A stretch of DNA of 64,000 nucleotides, taken from positions 1 through 64,000 of the forward strand of contig CALHPJ010000004.1 of the NCBI GenBank assembly GCA_938036345.1. The letters run 5' to 3'. How positions within the stretch are numbered: position 1 is the stretch's first letter; each line of letters starts with the position of its first letter. Below are positions 1 through 8,987 of this stretch, one piece after another. The notes under the pieces were generated by a model. It was given only the letters and a program-made list of their open reading frames with translations, was not told the origin of the DNA and ran no database searches. The DNA is from an uncultured Thermofilaceae archaeon. GTDB lineage: Archaea; Thermoproteota; Thermoprotei; Thermofilales; Thermofilaceae. Position numbers and translations under genes: made by a program.

Positions 1-321
1 GGTGATAGGCTTTACCACAGGCCTACGGAGCTGAGCGGTGGTCAGCAGCAGAGGGTAGCTATAGCCCGCGCCCTAGCAAACGACCCCGCCATCATCCTAG
101 CGGACGAGCCAACCGGAAACCTCGACCTCCAAACAGGGCTCAAAATAGTGCAACTACTTAAAGAACTGAATGTAGAGAAAGGCGTAACGGTGATCACGGC
201 AACCCACGACTTAAAGATGATCGACGTAAGTGACAGAATAGTCTGGATTAGGGACGGCACGATTGAACGAGTAGAGGAACGCGCCGCCATAGAACTAGGA
301 GCAGAGGAACTAGAACTGTAA
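1..321 (+). CDS. ABC transporter ATP-binding protein, C-terminal part
   Basis: Partial gene; its 5' end lies outside the window. The 106 visible residues show the ABC signature [15 protein letters not shown], a Walker B and D-loop ([12 protein letters not shown]) and the switch histidine in ITATHD. This pattern, with DEPTGNLD, is typical of the LolD/MacB/FtsE-like class, which powers membrane permeases by ATP hydrolysis at the cytoplasmic face. The permease partner is not in view and would lie upstream. The stop is one base before the next gene, so the two are probably co-transcribed. The substrate cannot be told. Confidence 0.9.
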   Translation, partial: GDRLYHRPTELSGGQQQRVAIARALANDPAIILADEPTGNLDLQTGLKIVQLLKELNVEKGVTVITATHDLKMIDVSDRIVWIRDGTIERVEERAAIELGAEELEL

Positions 322-322
322 A

Positions 323-859
323 ATGCTGGAAAAGTTCAACTTGGTAGCTTCGACATACAGGAGAAGAGAAAGTGACTTGCTCAGTGAGCTGTGGTATTTT
401 TTAAGAGAACTGGGCGATTATAAGGTAAAGGCCAGCACTACAGGACTACCTGGCTTAACAGTTCTGCAAACGAGCCTTAACCCAGTAGAAGTGGTTGAAA
501 GTATAGAGAAAAAAGTATTATCGGAGCCGTGGTACTTCAAGTATCTACTAAAGATAGAGCCTATAGAAAGCTGCGTTGACTCGGACATAGAGGCCATTAA
601 GAGTGCGGTATTGGAACTCGCAGCTGAAAAAATAAAAGAATCTGATACTTATAAAATAGAAATTAGAAAGCGGTTAACAAATATTTCAAGAGATGAAATA
701 ATTAACACAATAGCTCCAAATTTTGTAAATAAAGTTAACTTAAATAATCCTGATAAATTAATATTAATCGAAATTATAGGGTATAGAACAGGGATTGCTA
801 TCATCGAGCCTAGACACATAGTCTCCATTCCACGCTTACGCCGCCAACTCGCGCAATAA
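323..859 (+). CDS. THUMP-domain protein, Tan1-like
   Basis: A 178-residue protein that looks like a stand-alone THUMP domain: an N-terminal segment with paired strands ([16 protein letters not shown]) and a C-terminal half ending in [20 protein letters not shown], the usual THUMP core. Archaeal proteins of this kind resemble yeast Tan1, which presents tRNA to the acetyltransferase that makes N4-acetylcytidine. The matching enzyme, TmcA, is encoded at 56.0 kb in this window. The family assignment rests on pattern only, and a partnership with TmcA is inferred. The gene starts one base after the ABC ATPase stop and converges with Cgi121. Confidence 0.65.
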   Translation: MLEKFNLVASTYRRRESDLLSELWYFLRELGDYKVKASTTGLPGLTVLQTSLNPVEVVESIEKKVLSEPWYFKYLLKIEPIESCVDSDIEAIKSAVLELAAEKIKESDTYKIEIRKRLTNISRDEIINTIAPNFVNKVNLNNPDKLILIEIIGYRTGIAIIEPRHIVSIPRLRRQLAQ

Positions 860-862
860 AAA

Positions 863-1447
863 TTAACGGGACAAGAATTCCAGGGCCATTCTAGATAACA
901 AGCATTTTTCGGTGGCTTCAAGCATATTCGTGGAGTAAGTAGCTGCAATTTCGTTTTCAGTTATACTTAGTGCCCTTTGAATAAGTTTTAATTGCTCATC
1001 AGGACAAACATATCTTATAATCTTTGAGTTTAATTCATCAGCTATTTTATTTAATCTTTCTAATAATTTGTTTAAATCATAGTCAAAATCTATTAGAAGA
1101 ATTTTATCAAATTTGTTTAAAGGCTGACAAATGGATAAGGCTTTCGATATATCCTTAGTTGCAGCGATAAAGAGCATAACTTCCACGTGGAAAGCTTTAG
1201 CAATATTACGTTTTTTCTCGTAGGTTTTCAGCGCATAAGCCATCGCTACCAAGGCATGGTTTACGCTGACGACGGCATTCGGATTTATAGCGACAATTTT
1301 CGTACCACCATTTTGCCTAATAACCTCGAGCAATTCTTCAACACACAGACTCTCCTGGGGCAGGGAGAGCAGGTAAGCTGCGATATAGATTTTTTTATCA
1401 TTTATTAATGTTACCAATAATCCTACATCGTTAATTTTTTCAGCCAT
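863..1447 (-). CDS. cgi121: KEOPS complex subunit Cgi121
   Basis: A 194-residue protein matching the CGI-121 family. It has the region AINPNAVVSVNHALVAMAYAL, in which the conserved asparagine-proline and the VS-hALVA helix stand out, followed by a helix with IAKAFHVEVMLFIAATKDISKAL. Cgi121 binds Bud32 kinase and tRNA in KEOPS, which makes t6A at position 37 of ANN-decoding tRNAs. It overlaps the upstream aminotransferase gene by 8 bases (ATG inside the aminotransferase tail). Pcc1, another KEOPS subunit, is at 34.3 kb; Kae1 and Bud32 are not in the window. Confidence 0.8.
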   Translation of the reverse strand: MAEKINDVGLLVTLINDKKIYIAAYLLSLPQESLCVEELLEVIRQNGGTKIVAINPNAVVSVNHALVAMAYALKTYEKKRNIAKAFHVEVMLFIAATKDISKALSICQPLNKFDKILLIDFDYDLNKLLERLNKIADELNSKIIRYVCPDEQLKLIQRALSITENEIAATYSTNMLEATEKCLLSRMALEFLSR

Positions 1448-2633
1448 AAACTTTCTCCAAATTTCTCAGCTCGTATAAGGCCCCTTCAATGTTCGCAGGC
1501 AAACCAAGTTCTTTCACCTCTAAACCCATCGCGCATATGAGGGCTACCAACTCTCTTAAAGGTATTCGCCCCATTACACCGATACGGATAATCGAATCTC
1601 TTAGTTTACCTAATCCTCCAGCTATTTGTATGTTATACGCTTCGGCCAGCCTCTCCCTGAGCTTTTGCGGACTAACAGCAGCAGGGGTTTTAAACGATAA
1701 AACCGTTCTCGATCTGTACTCTTCCTTTACAAAAGGCTCAAAACCAAGCTTTTCAAAGGCTCTATAAAGTGGCAGAGCCCTTTCAATGTGCAACCTAACC
1801 CATCTATTTACTCCAAACTCGATGATATTGGCTAAAGCTGAATTCAGCGAGGAAAGTAACGTTACAGCAGGGGTAAATGGGGTCTCGGATCTTCTCGAAT
1901 ACTCCAAGTACCTGGTAATATCGAAGTAGAAAGTTTTTCCACTTCTTAGCGAGGAAATGGCATCCTTGCTTAAGACTGCGAACGATATGCCTGGAGGGGC
2001 GGATAAGCACTTCTGGGATGCGCCAGCCAGGGCGTCGATTCCCCACTTATCTATCTCTAGCTCGTCGCCCCCCACAGCTGACACCGCATCAACGAGAGTC
2101 AAGATTCCCCTGGATTTAGCCTCCCTACAGAGCTTGTCAATGTAGCTAAGCCTAACACCTGGAGAAGTATCATTGTATACCATCGCTACCAAATCCGGCT
2201 TAAACTCATCCATTTGCCGCAAGACAACATCTAAACTCGGCGCTGAACCAGGCTCAGCCTCAACCACAGAAACCTCTGCCCCGTATATCCTCAGGGCTTC
2301 CGCGAACCTGCTGCTGAACTCCCCCGTTGCCGGAACCAAGGCTTTGCGACCCGGGCCAAAGTTTGCAGCCAATGCTTCAACGGCCCCTGTACCCGAAGCT
2401 GTAAAGAGTAATACCTCGTTACTGGTCCCAAGCAAAGTTCTAATGTTACTTACAAGTTCTTCGTATAATTTATGGAAACTTTTGGATCTATGATTAATCA
2501 CGGGCTTCGCCGACTCCAATAGCACGTCGTACGCTACGTTCACAGGACCTGGTATAAGGAGGACATCCTCCCAGTTCACGCGCTTATCCCAAATCCACCC
2601 TATTTTTCTTTTACTGGCATTACACTGCTGCAT
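1440..2633 (-). CDS. Class V PLP aminotransferase, alanine/serine-glyoxylate type
   Basis: PLP-dependent class V aminotransferase. Seen: the N-terminal LLIPGPVNV motif of the alanine-glyoxylate/serine-pyruvate group, the aspartate of TLVDAVSAVGG and the likely PLP lysine in SQKCLSAPPG. It would interconvert an amino acid and glyoxylate or pyruvate in the cytosol; the true substrate pair is not readable. The reading frame is open to 2681, but that start would leave 14 bases to the divergent gene. The ATG at 2633, preceded by GGGGCGGT and placed below a TATA-like box, is preferred; GTG at 2579 is an alternative closer to the usual family length. It is the first gene of a unit with Cgi121. Confidence 0.85.
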   Translation of the reverse strand: MQQCNASKRKIGWIWDKRVNWEDVLLIPGPVNVAYDVLLESAKPVINHRSKSFHKLYEELVSNIRTLLGTSNEVLLFTASGTGAVEALAANFGPGRKALVPATGEFSSRFAEALRIYGAEVSVVEAEPGSAPSLDVVLRQMDEFKPDLVAMVYNDTSPGVRLSYIDKLCREAKSRGILTLVDAVSAVGGDELEIDKWGIDALAGASQKCLSAPPGISFAVLSKDAISSLRSGKTFYFDITRYLEYSRRSETPFTPAVTLLSSLNSALANIIEFGVNRWVRLHIERALPLYRAFEKLGFEPFVKEEYRSRTVLSFKTPAAVSPQKLRERLAEAYNIQIAGGLGKLRDSIIRIGVMGRIPLRELVALICAMGLEVKELGLPANIEGALYELRNLEKVYG

Positions 2634-2661
2634 ACCGCCCCTAGCACAGCAGGAGAGACCC

Positions 2662-2676
2662 CAAGTTATTAAGCGC
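2662..2676. promoter_or_regulatory. Shared TATA-like element between divergent genes
   Basis: The stretch GTTATTAAGCGC reads as a TATA box in both directions. On the plus strand its centre lies about 28 bases before the ATG of the SAM hydrolase gene, the spacing of a leaderless archaeal start. On the minus strand it lies about 35 bases before the chosen aminotransferase ATG. The assignment is by spacing and composition only. Confidence 0.35.
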
Positions 2677-2695
2677 TCCATCCGTTGGCTTTGTT

Positions 2696-3499
2696 ATGGG
2701 CAGTAGGCCGGTAATAACTTTGCTGACGGACTTCGGCTACAATGATCACTACGTTGCCGCGATGAAGGGCGTGATCCTATCTATTTGCCCTGAGGCCAAC
2801 ATAGTCGACATTACCCACGGCGTACCGAAGTTCGAGGTACGGGCTGCAGCATACGTGCTAAGAGCCGCGGTACGGTATTTCCCTCCCGGAAGCATCCACG
2901 TAGCTGTTGTTGACCCGGGGGTAGGCACTTCTAGGAGGGGGATCGTCATCAGAACTAGGAACTACATACTAGTCGGACCCGACAACGGCGTGCTAGCTCT
3001 GGCGGCTCTGCGAGATGGTATTAAGGAGGTTAGGGTGGTCGAGAATCGCGAGCTCACTTTGCCGAGAGTCTCTCCTACTTTCCACGGGCGAGACATCTTT
3101 GCCCCTGTAGCGGCTAATCTGGCTAGGGGGGTACCCCTAGCTAGCGTTGGTAGGCTCATTAACGAGATAGAGTTACCGAGCTTTACTGAACCCGTAGTTA
3201 AGGGAAAAATCATCGAGGGCGAAGTACTATATGTTGACGATTTTGGAAACGTTGTTTTAAATATTGAAGAAGAGCTCCTCCGTGAAATCGGAACAAGCTA
3301 CAATGCCCTCCTTCGCGTAGTTCTTGAATCGACGGAGCTAAAACTAAAGCTGATACCCTCCTACGGCTACGCAAAGGAGGGGGAGCCGCTATTGCTTATT
3401 AATAGCGAAGGCTTCCTAGAGTTGGCAATAAACAAGGGCGATGCCGCAAAGACATTCGGATTGCAGCCCGGAGCTAGGGTGCGCATAGAGCTAGCATGA
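2696..3499 (+). CDS. SAM hydroxide adenosyltransferase (DUF62)
   Basis: A 267-residue protein of the DUF62/SAM hydroxide adenosyltransferase family, which hydrolyses S-adenosylmethionine to adenosine and methionine. Family marks are ITLLTDFGYNDHYVAAMKG at the N terminus, VVDPGVGTSRRGI, VGPDNGVL and FHGRDIFAPVAA; the C-terminal barrel contains the typical VDDFGNVVLNI. It is full length. A SAM synthetase is encoded at 26.3 kb, so both production and removal of SAM are represented. The gene is divergent from the aminotransferase and converges on rtcA with a 4-base gap. Confidence 0.93.
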   Translation: MGSRPVITLLTDFGYNDHYVAAMKGVILSICPEANIVDITHGVPKFEVRAAAYVLRAAVRYFPPGSIHVAVVDPGVGTSRRGIVIRTRNYILVGPDNGVLALAALRDGIKEVRVVENRELTLPRVSPTFHGRDIFAPVAANLARGVPLASVGRLINEIELPSFTEPVVKGKIIEGEVLYVDDFGNVVLNIEEELLREIGTSYNALLRVVLESTELKLKLIPSYGYAKEGEPLLLINSEGFLELAINKGDAAKTFGLQPGARVRIELA

Positions 3500-3503
3500 A
3501 AGA

Positions 3504-4559
3504 TTAGGTAAACCCAATTCCGTCTACGATAACTTTTACCGCTTCACCTAGCCTCTCGACCACGTACTTTGAGCCTGTTAACCGGCTGCACAACCAAAGA
3601 GCAGTCTCGGCGTGGCTCGTCATCCCGCTGGCTATAACGGAGGACCGGCCTTTAGCCAGCGACATGTATATAGTAACGTTGTCTAATGCGTGGGAGTCCA
3701 CGGGGGCCTTTGACCTGAGAGCGGCGACTAGTTTCTCGGCAGCTTCGCGACCAACAAGTTCAGCCCTCTTACCTTTCTCACCGAGCGAGTCGCCGCCTAC
3801 GATCCCGTGCTCAAATTTCGCCCACAGCACGATCCCGCTACCTGTACCTACAGCGGGGGTATCGACCTCAATCGCCATGTCCCTTACGTACTCTCCGTAC
3901 CCCTCCTGTTTCAAGTACTCAATGGCGGCTTTGGCTTGCCTTTCAGCCACGTGGCCGGGTAGGTTAGATGAATAAGAGATTCCTTCAATCGCTAGGAGCC
4001 CCCCTGCGTTCTCAAGCGAAATCGGCGTTAACGGATAGGAGGGAAAGGCCCTTACTTCAACCAGCCCTCCCCCTTGAGGATAGTAACCCAGCCTATGAAC
4101 CCTTAACCAGACTTTAACACCGAATTTTTCTAGGAGTGGAAGAAGAACATGCTGCATGTACTGAATAGGTGGAGACCATTTAACATTCGTGCCACCCCTT
4201 ACTTTAAGCGTTACCTCCCCCCTCGCTGCGGTTAGAACTGGGAGCACCGCCTGGAGCAGGAGAGGAACACTCCCTGCCGTCCCTATATCCACATCATAGC
4301 TACCGCTCTTGGGTCTGCCACCTGGTTCTACCAGGATCTCTAAGGATCCTATGAATAGGCCGTTAACCTTAGCTCCTACGAGATCTGCCACAACTTTCAC
4401 TGCGGTTAGGTGCTGAGCGCGTAAACCTGGGTTAGATCTCTTAGCCCTAATGTTATAAATTCTAATCCTTTTGCCGAGCAAAGCTGCCAAAGCTATACCA
4501 TACCTAAGCAGTTGACCGCCGCCTTCACCGTAAGAGCCGTCAATTTCTACAACTTCCAT
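3504..4559 (-). CDS. rtcA: RNA 3'-terminal phosphate cyclase
   Basis: RtcA converts RNA 3'-phosphate ends to 2',3'-cyclic phosphates using ATP through an enzyme-AMP intermediate. The 351-residue protein starts with EIDGSYGEGGGQLLRYGIAL, which is diagnostic, and has RSNPGLRAQHLTAV and the C-terminal GMTSHAETALWL, whose histidine fits the adenylation site. Length is normal. No RtcB ligase is in the window. It is separated by 32 bases from the following CDP-alcohol transferase and may be read with it. Confidence 0.95.
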   Translation of the reverse strand: MEVVEIDGSYGEGGGQLLRYGIALAALLGKRIRIYNIRAKRSNPGLRAQHLTAVKVVADLVGAKVNGLFIGSLEILVEPGGRPKSGSYDVDIGTAGSVPLLLQAVLPVLTAARGEVTLKVRGGTNVKWSPPIQYMQHVLLPLLEKFGVKVWLRVHRLGYYPQGGGLVEVRAFPSYPLTPISLENAGGLLAIEGISYSSNLPGHVAERQAKAAIEYLKQEGYGEYVRDMAIEVDTPAVGTGSGIVLWAKFEHGIVGGDSLGEKGKRAELVGREAAEKLVAALRSKAPVDSHALDNVTIYMSLAKGRSSVIASGMTSHAETALWLCSRLTGSKYVVERLGEAVKVIVDGIGFT

Positions 4560-4591
4560 AGCGCTTCTAGGGTGCTAGATACTGTATCCCG

Positions 4592-5176
4592 CTAAAAATC
4601 CTCCTCTTCGATCAACCGTTTTGCTGTGAAGATCCTTTGCAACACTGTTAGCGTTGTTAATGCTAAAATGATGAGACAAGCCGCTCTTCCAGCTACCTTA
4701 CTGAAGTGGGTTACCGTTAAAGCGATGGTTTTTGAAATTACCCGCTCGCCCCTTTCCATTAATCCCTTGCTCCTCAGCTCAAGCCCTAGTCCTTCAGCCC
4801 TTGCCCTGGTGTAGCTAACTAGGAACTCTGCAGTAAGCAAAGCTAATGTAGCCTCCGGGGATAACAATCCGTTAGCCATAAGTGCCAGTGTATGTGCCGC
4901 ATCGCACACTCTATCGGTGGTCGAGTCGAGGAAAGCCCCGAATTTTGTAACCATGTTTTTCTTCCTAGCAACATAACCGTCAAGCGAATCGAGCGCCCCC
5001 GAGAAAGCTACTACCCCAGCTGTAATCACGGGATCTACGCCATAGTAGGCTGTGAAAGGGGCGAGTATAGACACGAATAGTGCCAGCAGCGTTATTGTGT
5101 TAGGTTCTAACGGTACCTTATCGCCTACCAGCTTTTCTAGCACTTGTTCTGCCAGCTTCCTATACTTTTCCAGCAT
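4592..5176 (-). CDS. CDP-alcohol phosphatidyltransferase
   Basis: Membrane enzyme of phospholipid headgroup synthesis. The catalytic signature of the family is visible from the DG of DSLDGYVARKK through the G of FGAFLDSTTDRV, giving the DxxDGxxAR-G-DxxxD arrangement. About five hydrophobic helices follow. In archaea the likely product is an archaetidyl headgroup lipid such as archaetidylinositol phosphate, but the alcohol cannot be read from sequence. At 194 residues it is of normal size. It overlaps the NAC gene by 17 bases, which points to translational coupling within one unit. Confidence 0.88.
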   Translation of the reverse strand: MLEKYRKLAEQVLEKLVGDKVPLEPNTITLLALFVSILAPFTAYYGVDPVITAGVVAFSGALDSLDGYVARKKNMVTKFGAFLDSTTDRVCDAAHTLALMANGLLSPEATLALLTAEFLVSYTRARAEGLGLELRSKGLMERGERVISKTIALTVTHFSKVAGRAACLIILALTTLTVLQRIFTAKRLIEEEDF

Positions 5177-5528
5177 CCACGCTTCCCTTACGTGCCTGAA
5201 GTAAGAGAATAGCCTGTGCTAGATCGCCTCCTACCTCTTGTAAAGCTTTCCTAGCCTCTTCTATGCTAACACCTGCCTGCTCTGCCACAAGGTTTACATC
5301 TTCCTCAGAAAATTCCTCTAAAGCAGCTTCTTTAGTTACTTCGACTTCCCGCCCAGTTACTTGGTATACCCTTTCTCCCTGCACCTCCAATACCACTACC
5401 TTAGGCTCCTCTATTACCAGCTCTTTATCAGACATCACTATTATTACTTTCTCACACGGGACTTCCTGCATTTTAACGCCCATTTTCCTCATCAATCTTT
5501 CATACTCTCTCGGCGAGATCCTTCGCAA
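5160..5528 (-). CDS. nac: Nascent polypeptide-associated complex protein (aNAC)
   Basis: The 122-residue archaeal NAC binds nascent chains at the ribosome exit. It opens with the conserved MRRISPREYERLMRKMGVK, followed by the NAC beta domain (VIEEPKVVVLEVQGERVYQV) and a C-terminal UBA domain (SEEDVNLVAEQAGVSIEEAR...GGDLAQAILLL). It overlaps the DUF434 gene upstream by 29 bases and the CDP-alcohol transferase downstream by 17 bases. Confidence 0.95.
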   Translation of the reverse strand: MRRISPREYERLMRKMGVKMQEVPCEKVIIVMSDKELVIEEPKVVVLEVQGERVYQVTGREVEVTKEAALEEFSEEDVNLVAEQAGVSIEEARKALQEVGGDLAQAILLLQARKGSVDAGKV

Positions 5529-6246
5529 CCTTCCTCACCCCACTAAGGATGGCTTCTCCCAACTCAATAACCCTTTCCCTAGCTATTAGGGAAGCTACGC
5601 GCCCTCCCAAATCGTCGACGACATCCACCCTATCTATGAGAACCGAATCGCTCGTCGCTATAACGTATTCTCCGCGTAGCTGGATGAGGTAGCTGTCTGC
5701 CCTGGCGTCCGCTAGAGCTGTACCCTTGAGTCCCAACCTTTTCAAAAGTTTCTCAGCCAGTAAGGCGAACTCGCCGCTTCGGCTAACCTGAGAATCAAAC
5801 ACTATTACTAGTTCCTTGGGTTGAACAACCCTGCATACGTACATGAGTAAAATGTGTAGAGATGTATAAAGAAGCGGGTTAACTCTCACTTTTCTGATTG
5901 TGGCTGCCAAGTCCCGCACAAACCCATCACTGGCAAGCAAAAGAGTATCGCCGAGAAGCGCTGATTGGATTGTTGAAAGAACATTAAAGCCATCGACGGC
6001 GAGCATGCCCTCTCTACACTCCCTTAACTTTCCCCTTCTCGCAAAAGAGGTAACTAAGTCAAAAACCGTCCTGTAGAGCGCGAGTCTCTCCACTCTGCTT
6101 AAACCCCAGCGAGCGGTTACTGCGTCGAGAGCTGATCTACGGTTATAACCTCTATTCAGCAGCCAGAAGAAGTCTATCCCAGCGTTAATTAGATGCTCAG
6201 AAAGCCTTAGGTTTATTCGTTGGGGAATCTCACTTGAGTAATGCAT
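5500..6246 (-). CDS. DUF434-domain protein
   Basis: A 248-residue archaeal protein of unknown biochemical role. It has the DUF434-type N-terminal helical region (ALDAVTARWGLSRVERLALYRTVF) and then a Rossmann-like part with the conserved AVDGFNVL and VIVFDSQVSRSG, and ATSDSVLIDRV near the end. The aspartates in these motifs look like a metal-binding, PIN/nuclease-like layout, but this is inference. It overlaps alaS by 17 bases and NAC by 29 bases and so sits inside a translation-related operon. Confidence 0.75.
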   Translation of the reverse strand: MHYSSEIPQRINLRLSEHLINAGIDFFWLLNRGYNRRSALDAVTARWGLSRVERLALYRTVFDLVTSFARRGKLRECREGMLAVDGFNVLSTIQSALLGDTLLLASDGFVRDLAATIRKVRVNPLLYTSLHILLMYVCRVVQPKELVIVFDSQVSRSGEFALLAEKLLKRLGLKGTALADARADSYLIQLRGEYVIATSDSVLIDRVDVVDDLGGRVASLIARERVIELGEAILSGVRKVAKDLAERV

Positions 6247-8944
6247 TCTTCAGAGCTGTAACGAACGCTTCCGCGTTCTCGACCTTGCCCGTGACTAGAT
6301 CGCTTGCGCCGCCCCCTTTGCCCCCTGTAACTTTCAGAACCTTCTCGTTCAGCCCTCTAGCATCAATGCCCTTACGAACTAGATCGCCCCCAACTTTAAT
6401 GGCGTACTCTCCGCTGTCCTTATCCACTAAACCAATGACTGCCGACTGTAAAATTCTGGAAACCTCAAGAGCCAAATCTTTGACGGGATAACCATCTACT
6501 ACTCTAGCCACCAACTTGACACCAGCTACCTCCTCGGCTAAGCTCGCCAGAACCTGCGCTTGCGAAATGAGCAACCTTGCTTTAGCCTTTGATAACTCCT
6601 TCTTCAATTCTTCAACTTCACTAGCCAACTGCTCTGCTTTTTCGACTACTTTCTCTGTGCTAGTTTGAAGTTTCTCGGCAAGTAGGTTAAAATCATCCTC
6701 TAATCGCCAAATATATTCTAAAGCTGAATTCCCTACCTTAAACACCAAGCGCGAGATACCGTCTTGAAGTCTTTCGACTTTCACTATTTTTATAAGGCCC
6801 ACTTCACCTGTACTGGAGCAGTGTAGGCCGCCGCACGCTTCAACGTCCCAACCCTCGATTTCCACCAACCTTAGCGTCGTCTCCGGTACTACGCCACCCT
6901 GGTATATGGTGAAGCCATACTTCATTTCGGCCGTGGTTCTATCCATGTTATATATCCTAACCGATCTGTTTGACATAACTACTGTATTGGCTAGCTTTTC
7001 TATTAACCGTATTTCATCCTGGCTAATTTTCTTGTGGTGAGTAATATCAAGCCTGCTCTGCTCAACTCCTTTCTGAGCCCCGGCTTGCCAAACGTGTTTA
7101 CCTAGAACCCTCCTAGCGCTCCCGAGCACTATATGGGTTGCTGTGTGACTTTTCATCAATGCCTCCCTCCGTTCGCCATTTACTCTCCCCTTTACGATTT
7201 CACCCGGTGGAGGTATCGCTCCATCACACACATGAACTACAACGCCTCCAATGTTTTCCACCTTCAGAACTCTGCACCTACCGCCTTTCCACTCAATAAC
7301 CCCCTCATCGCAGGGCTGTCCACCTCCTTCCGGGTAAAAATTTGTCTGATCTAAAACCATGAAATTTCCATCTGATTTCAATACTTTTGCCTCGAATTCC
7401 AACATTTTAGGATTGACGTAGTAGAGTTTAACCGTGCTCGGTAAACCCTCTGCAAAAGCCCGCATTTTTTCCTCTATCTCTACCGGTTTCCTAGATGCGA
7501 CTTCGTGTCTAGAGGCCAACGATGAAAAGAAATCCGGAGGCACGCTAACATGCACACCGAACTTCGCCGCCTCTTCTGCTACCAGATCTGGAGGAAGCCC
7601 ATGGGATTCGTACAGCTCGACAAGCTTTTCCCGGGACACCTCAGCCGCTCCTTTTGGAGCCAGTTCCCTGAGCATTCTTTCAACTACTTTCCTTCCATGC
7701 CTCAAGGTTTCTTTGTACCTTTTCTCTTCGTAATCGATGATATCCACTATTTCATCTTTAAGATCAACATACTCGGGGAAATCACGCTCCCCTTCGCTCA
7801 GCTGCATTAAAATGATTTCTGAAAGGGGTAATTCCAGTTCCAGTTTCCACAGATGCCTGAGCGCCCTTCGGATTAAAAGCCTAGCTAAGTAGCCTGAACC
7901 CACATTTGAGGGTACTGTACCATCACCAAGCATCCACACCAGAGTCCTACTGTGGTCAGCCAAAGCATAGAGCGAAGTGTAAGGGACCAGAATCCCCTCT
8001 AATTCGTCTTTACTCATATTTAGGTTGAGCGCTATTTCACTTAGCGTAGCCAACGCGCGCTCTGGTTTCTTGAAATCGAGCTTCCCGGATTTCTTGAAAA
8101 TTTCAACCGCGATTCTTTGATCAATCTTTTCAACACCGGCTTCGCGCCTTAAAGTTTCCACGATATTTGGAAAAGCCGCGTCATATATTGTGGGAGCCCC
8201 GCTGAATAGCCAAAGGAACCTTTCAAGCCCGTAACCCGTGTCTACGATCCTGTTCCCCAGTTCCTTGACAACTCCCTGCTCTGACACCCGGTAGTGCATG
8301 AAAACCAGAGTCGCCACTTCTAGGCCTCTTACTAGGACTTCGTAATCTTCCCCTGCATTCCCTCCGCCACTCCACCAATCGAATTTGTAGGAGATTTCCT
8401 CGCCTGGGATCTTGAACTCCTCGGTAAGTAGCTTGTACGAGTACTCCACCGTTTCATTGGCCCAATACAGCGTTTTCCCTAGCATATTGAACGCGTGGTG
8501 AGCCATCATCTCAAAACCCGTGAGGTGCCTCCCAGTCTTACCTACATTATCTACGTCCGTCAGCCTTATGCTGGGTTGTGAAATTACCAGCGGATTAGCG
8601 GGGGGTTCGACCAAACCCTCCGTTACCCATGGTTGAAAATCGTAGATTGATGCTCCCACGAAGTATACATCCTCCCTCCATCTCGCTACTACTGGGTACC
8701 TGCTTATGCGCTTATGCCCATTACGTTCGAAAAAATCTAAAAAGCGTTCTCTAATTTCTTTAGAAGTGGAAATTCTTAAACCAACAGAGTTACCTATAAA
8801 CTGGTAATCGGTACATGGTTGATCCCCGCATACTTCTTTTTCAGGGTCTAGAGTCCAAAAATCACTACCGCAAACAATGCATTTTTTCAGTGTGAATCCT
8901 TCCTGTTTGAAGAACGGGAGTTTCAAGAACTCCTCCCTGTTCAC
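6230..8944 (-). CDS. alaS: Alanyl-tRNA synthetase
   Basis: Archaeal-type AlaRS of 904 residues that charges tRNA-Ala. The N terminus has a Cys-rich module (CIVCGSDFWTLDPEKEVCG) typical of archaeal enzymes. The class II aminoacylation core follows with its motif 3 region, then the editing domain, with HTATHIVLGSARR and the zinc site AEACGGLHCS-like VEACGGLHCSS. The C-Ala region has coiled coil and ends KVTGGKGGGASDLVTGKV. The start is GTG at 8944 with GGGG upstream. It follows the uL10 gene with a 43-base gap; the L12 gene that normally sits there in archaea is absent. Confidence 0.97.
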   Translation of the reverse strand: MNREEFLKLPFFKQEGFTLKKCIVCGSDFWTLDPEKEVCGDQPCTDYQFIGNSVGLRISTSKEIRERFLDFFERNGHKRISRYPVVARWREDVYFVGASIYDFQPWVTEGLVEPPANPLVISQPSIRLTDVDNVGKTGRHLTGFEMMAHHAFNMLGKTLYWANETVEYSYKLLTEEFKIPGEEISYKFDWWSGGGNAGEDYEVLVRGLEVATLVFMHYRVSEQGVVKELGNRIVDTGYGLERFLWLFSGAPTIYDAAFPNIVETLRREAGVEKIDQRIAVEIFKKSGKLDFKKPERALATLSEIALNLNMSKDELEGILVPYTSLYALADHSRTLVWMLGDGTVPSNVGSGYLARLLIRRALRHLWKLELELPLSEIILMQLSEGERDFPEYVDLKDEIVDIIDYEEKRYKETLRHGRKVVERMLRELAPKGAAEVSREKLVELYESHGLPPDLVAEEAAKFGVHVSVPPDFFSSLASRHEVASRKPVEIEEKMRAFAEGLPSTVKLYYVNPKMLEFEAKVLKSDGNFMVLDQTNFYPEGGGQPCDEGVIEWKGGRCRVLKVENIGGVVVHVCDGAIPPPGEIVKGRVNGERREALMKSHTATHIVLGSARRVLGKHVWQAGAQKGVEQSRLDITHHKKISQDEIRLIEKLANTVVMSNRSVRIYNMDRTTAEMKYGFTIYQGGVVPETTLRLVEIEGWDVEACGGLHCSSTGEVGLIKIVKVERLQDGISRLVFKVGNSALEYIWRLEDDFNLLAEKLQTSTEKVVEKAEQLASEVEELKKELSKAKARLLISQAQVLASLAEEVAGVKLVARVVDGYPVKDLALEVSRILQSAVIGLVDKDSGEYAIKVGGDLVRKGIDARGLNEKVLKVTGGKGGGASDLVTGKVENAEAFVTALKNALLK

Positions 8945-8987
8945 TTAATTATCCCCTCTAAACCCCGACAGTCCTACGCCTTTAAGT

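Noticed and set aside
649-948. Minus-strand frame inside the THUMP gene
   Set aside because: Shadow of the THUMP and Cgi121 genes; no domain or start signal.
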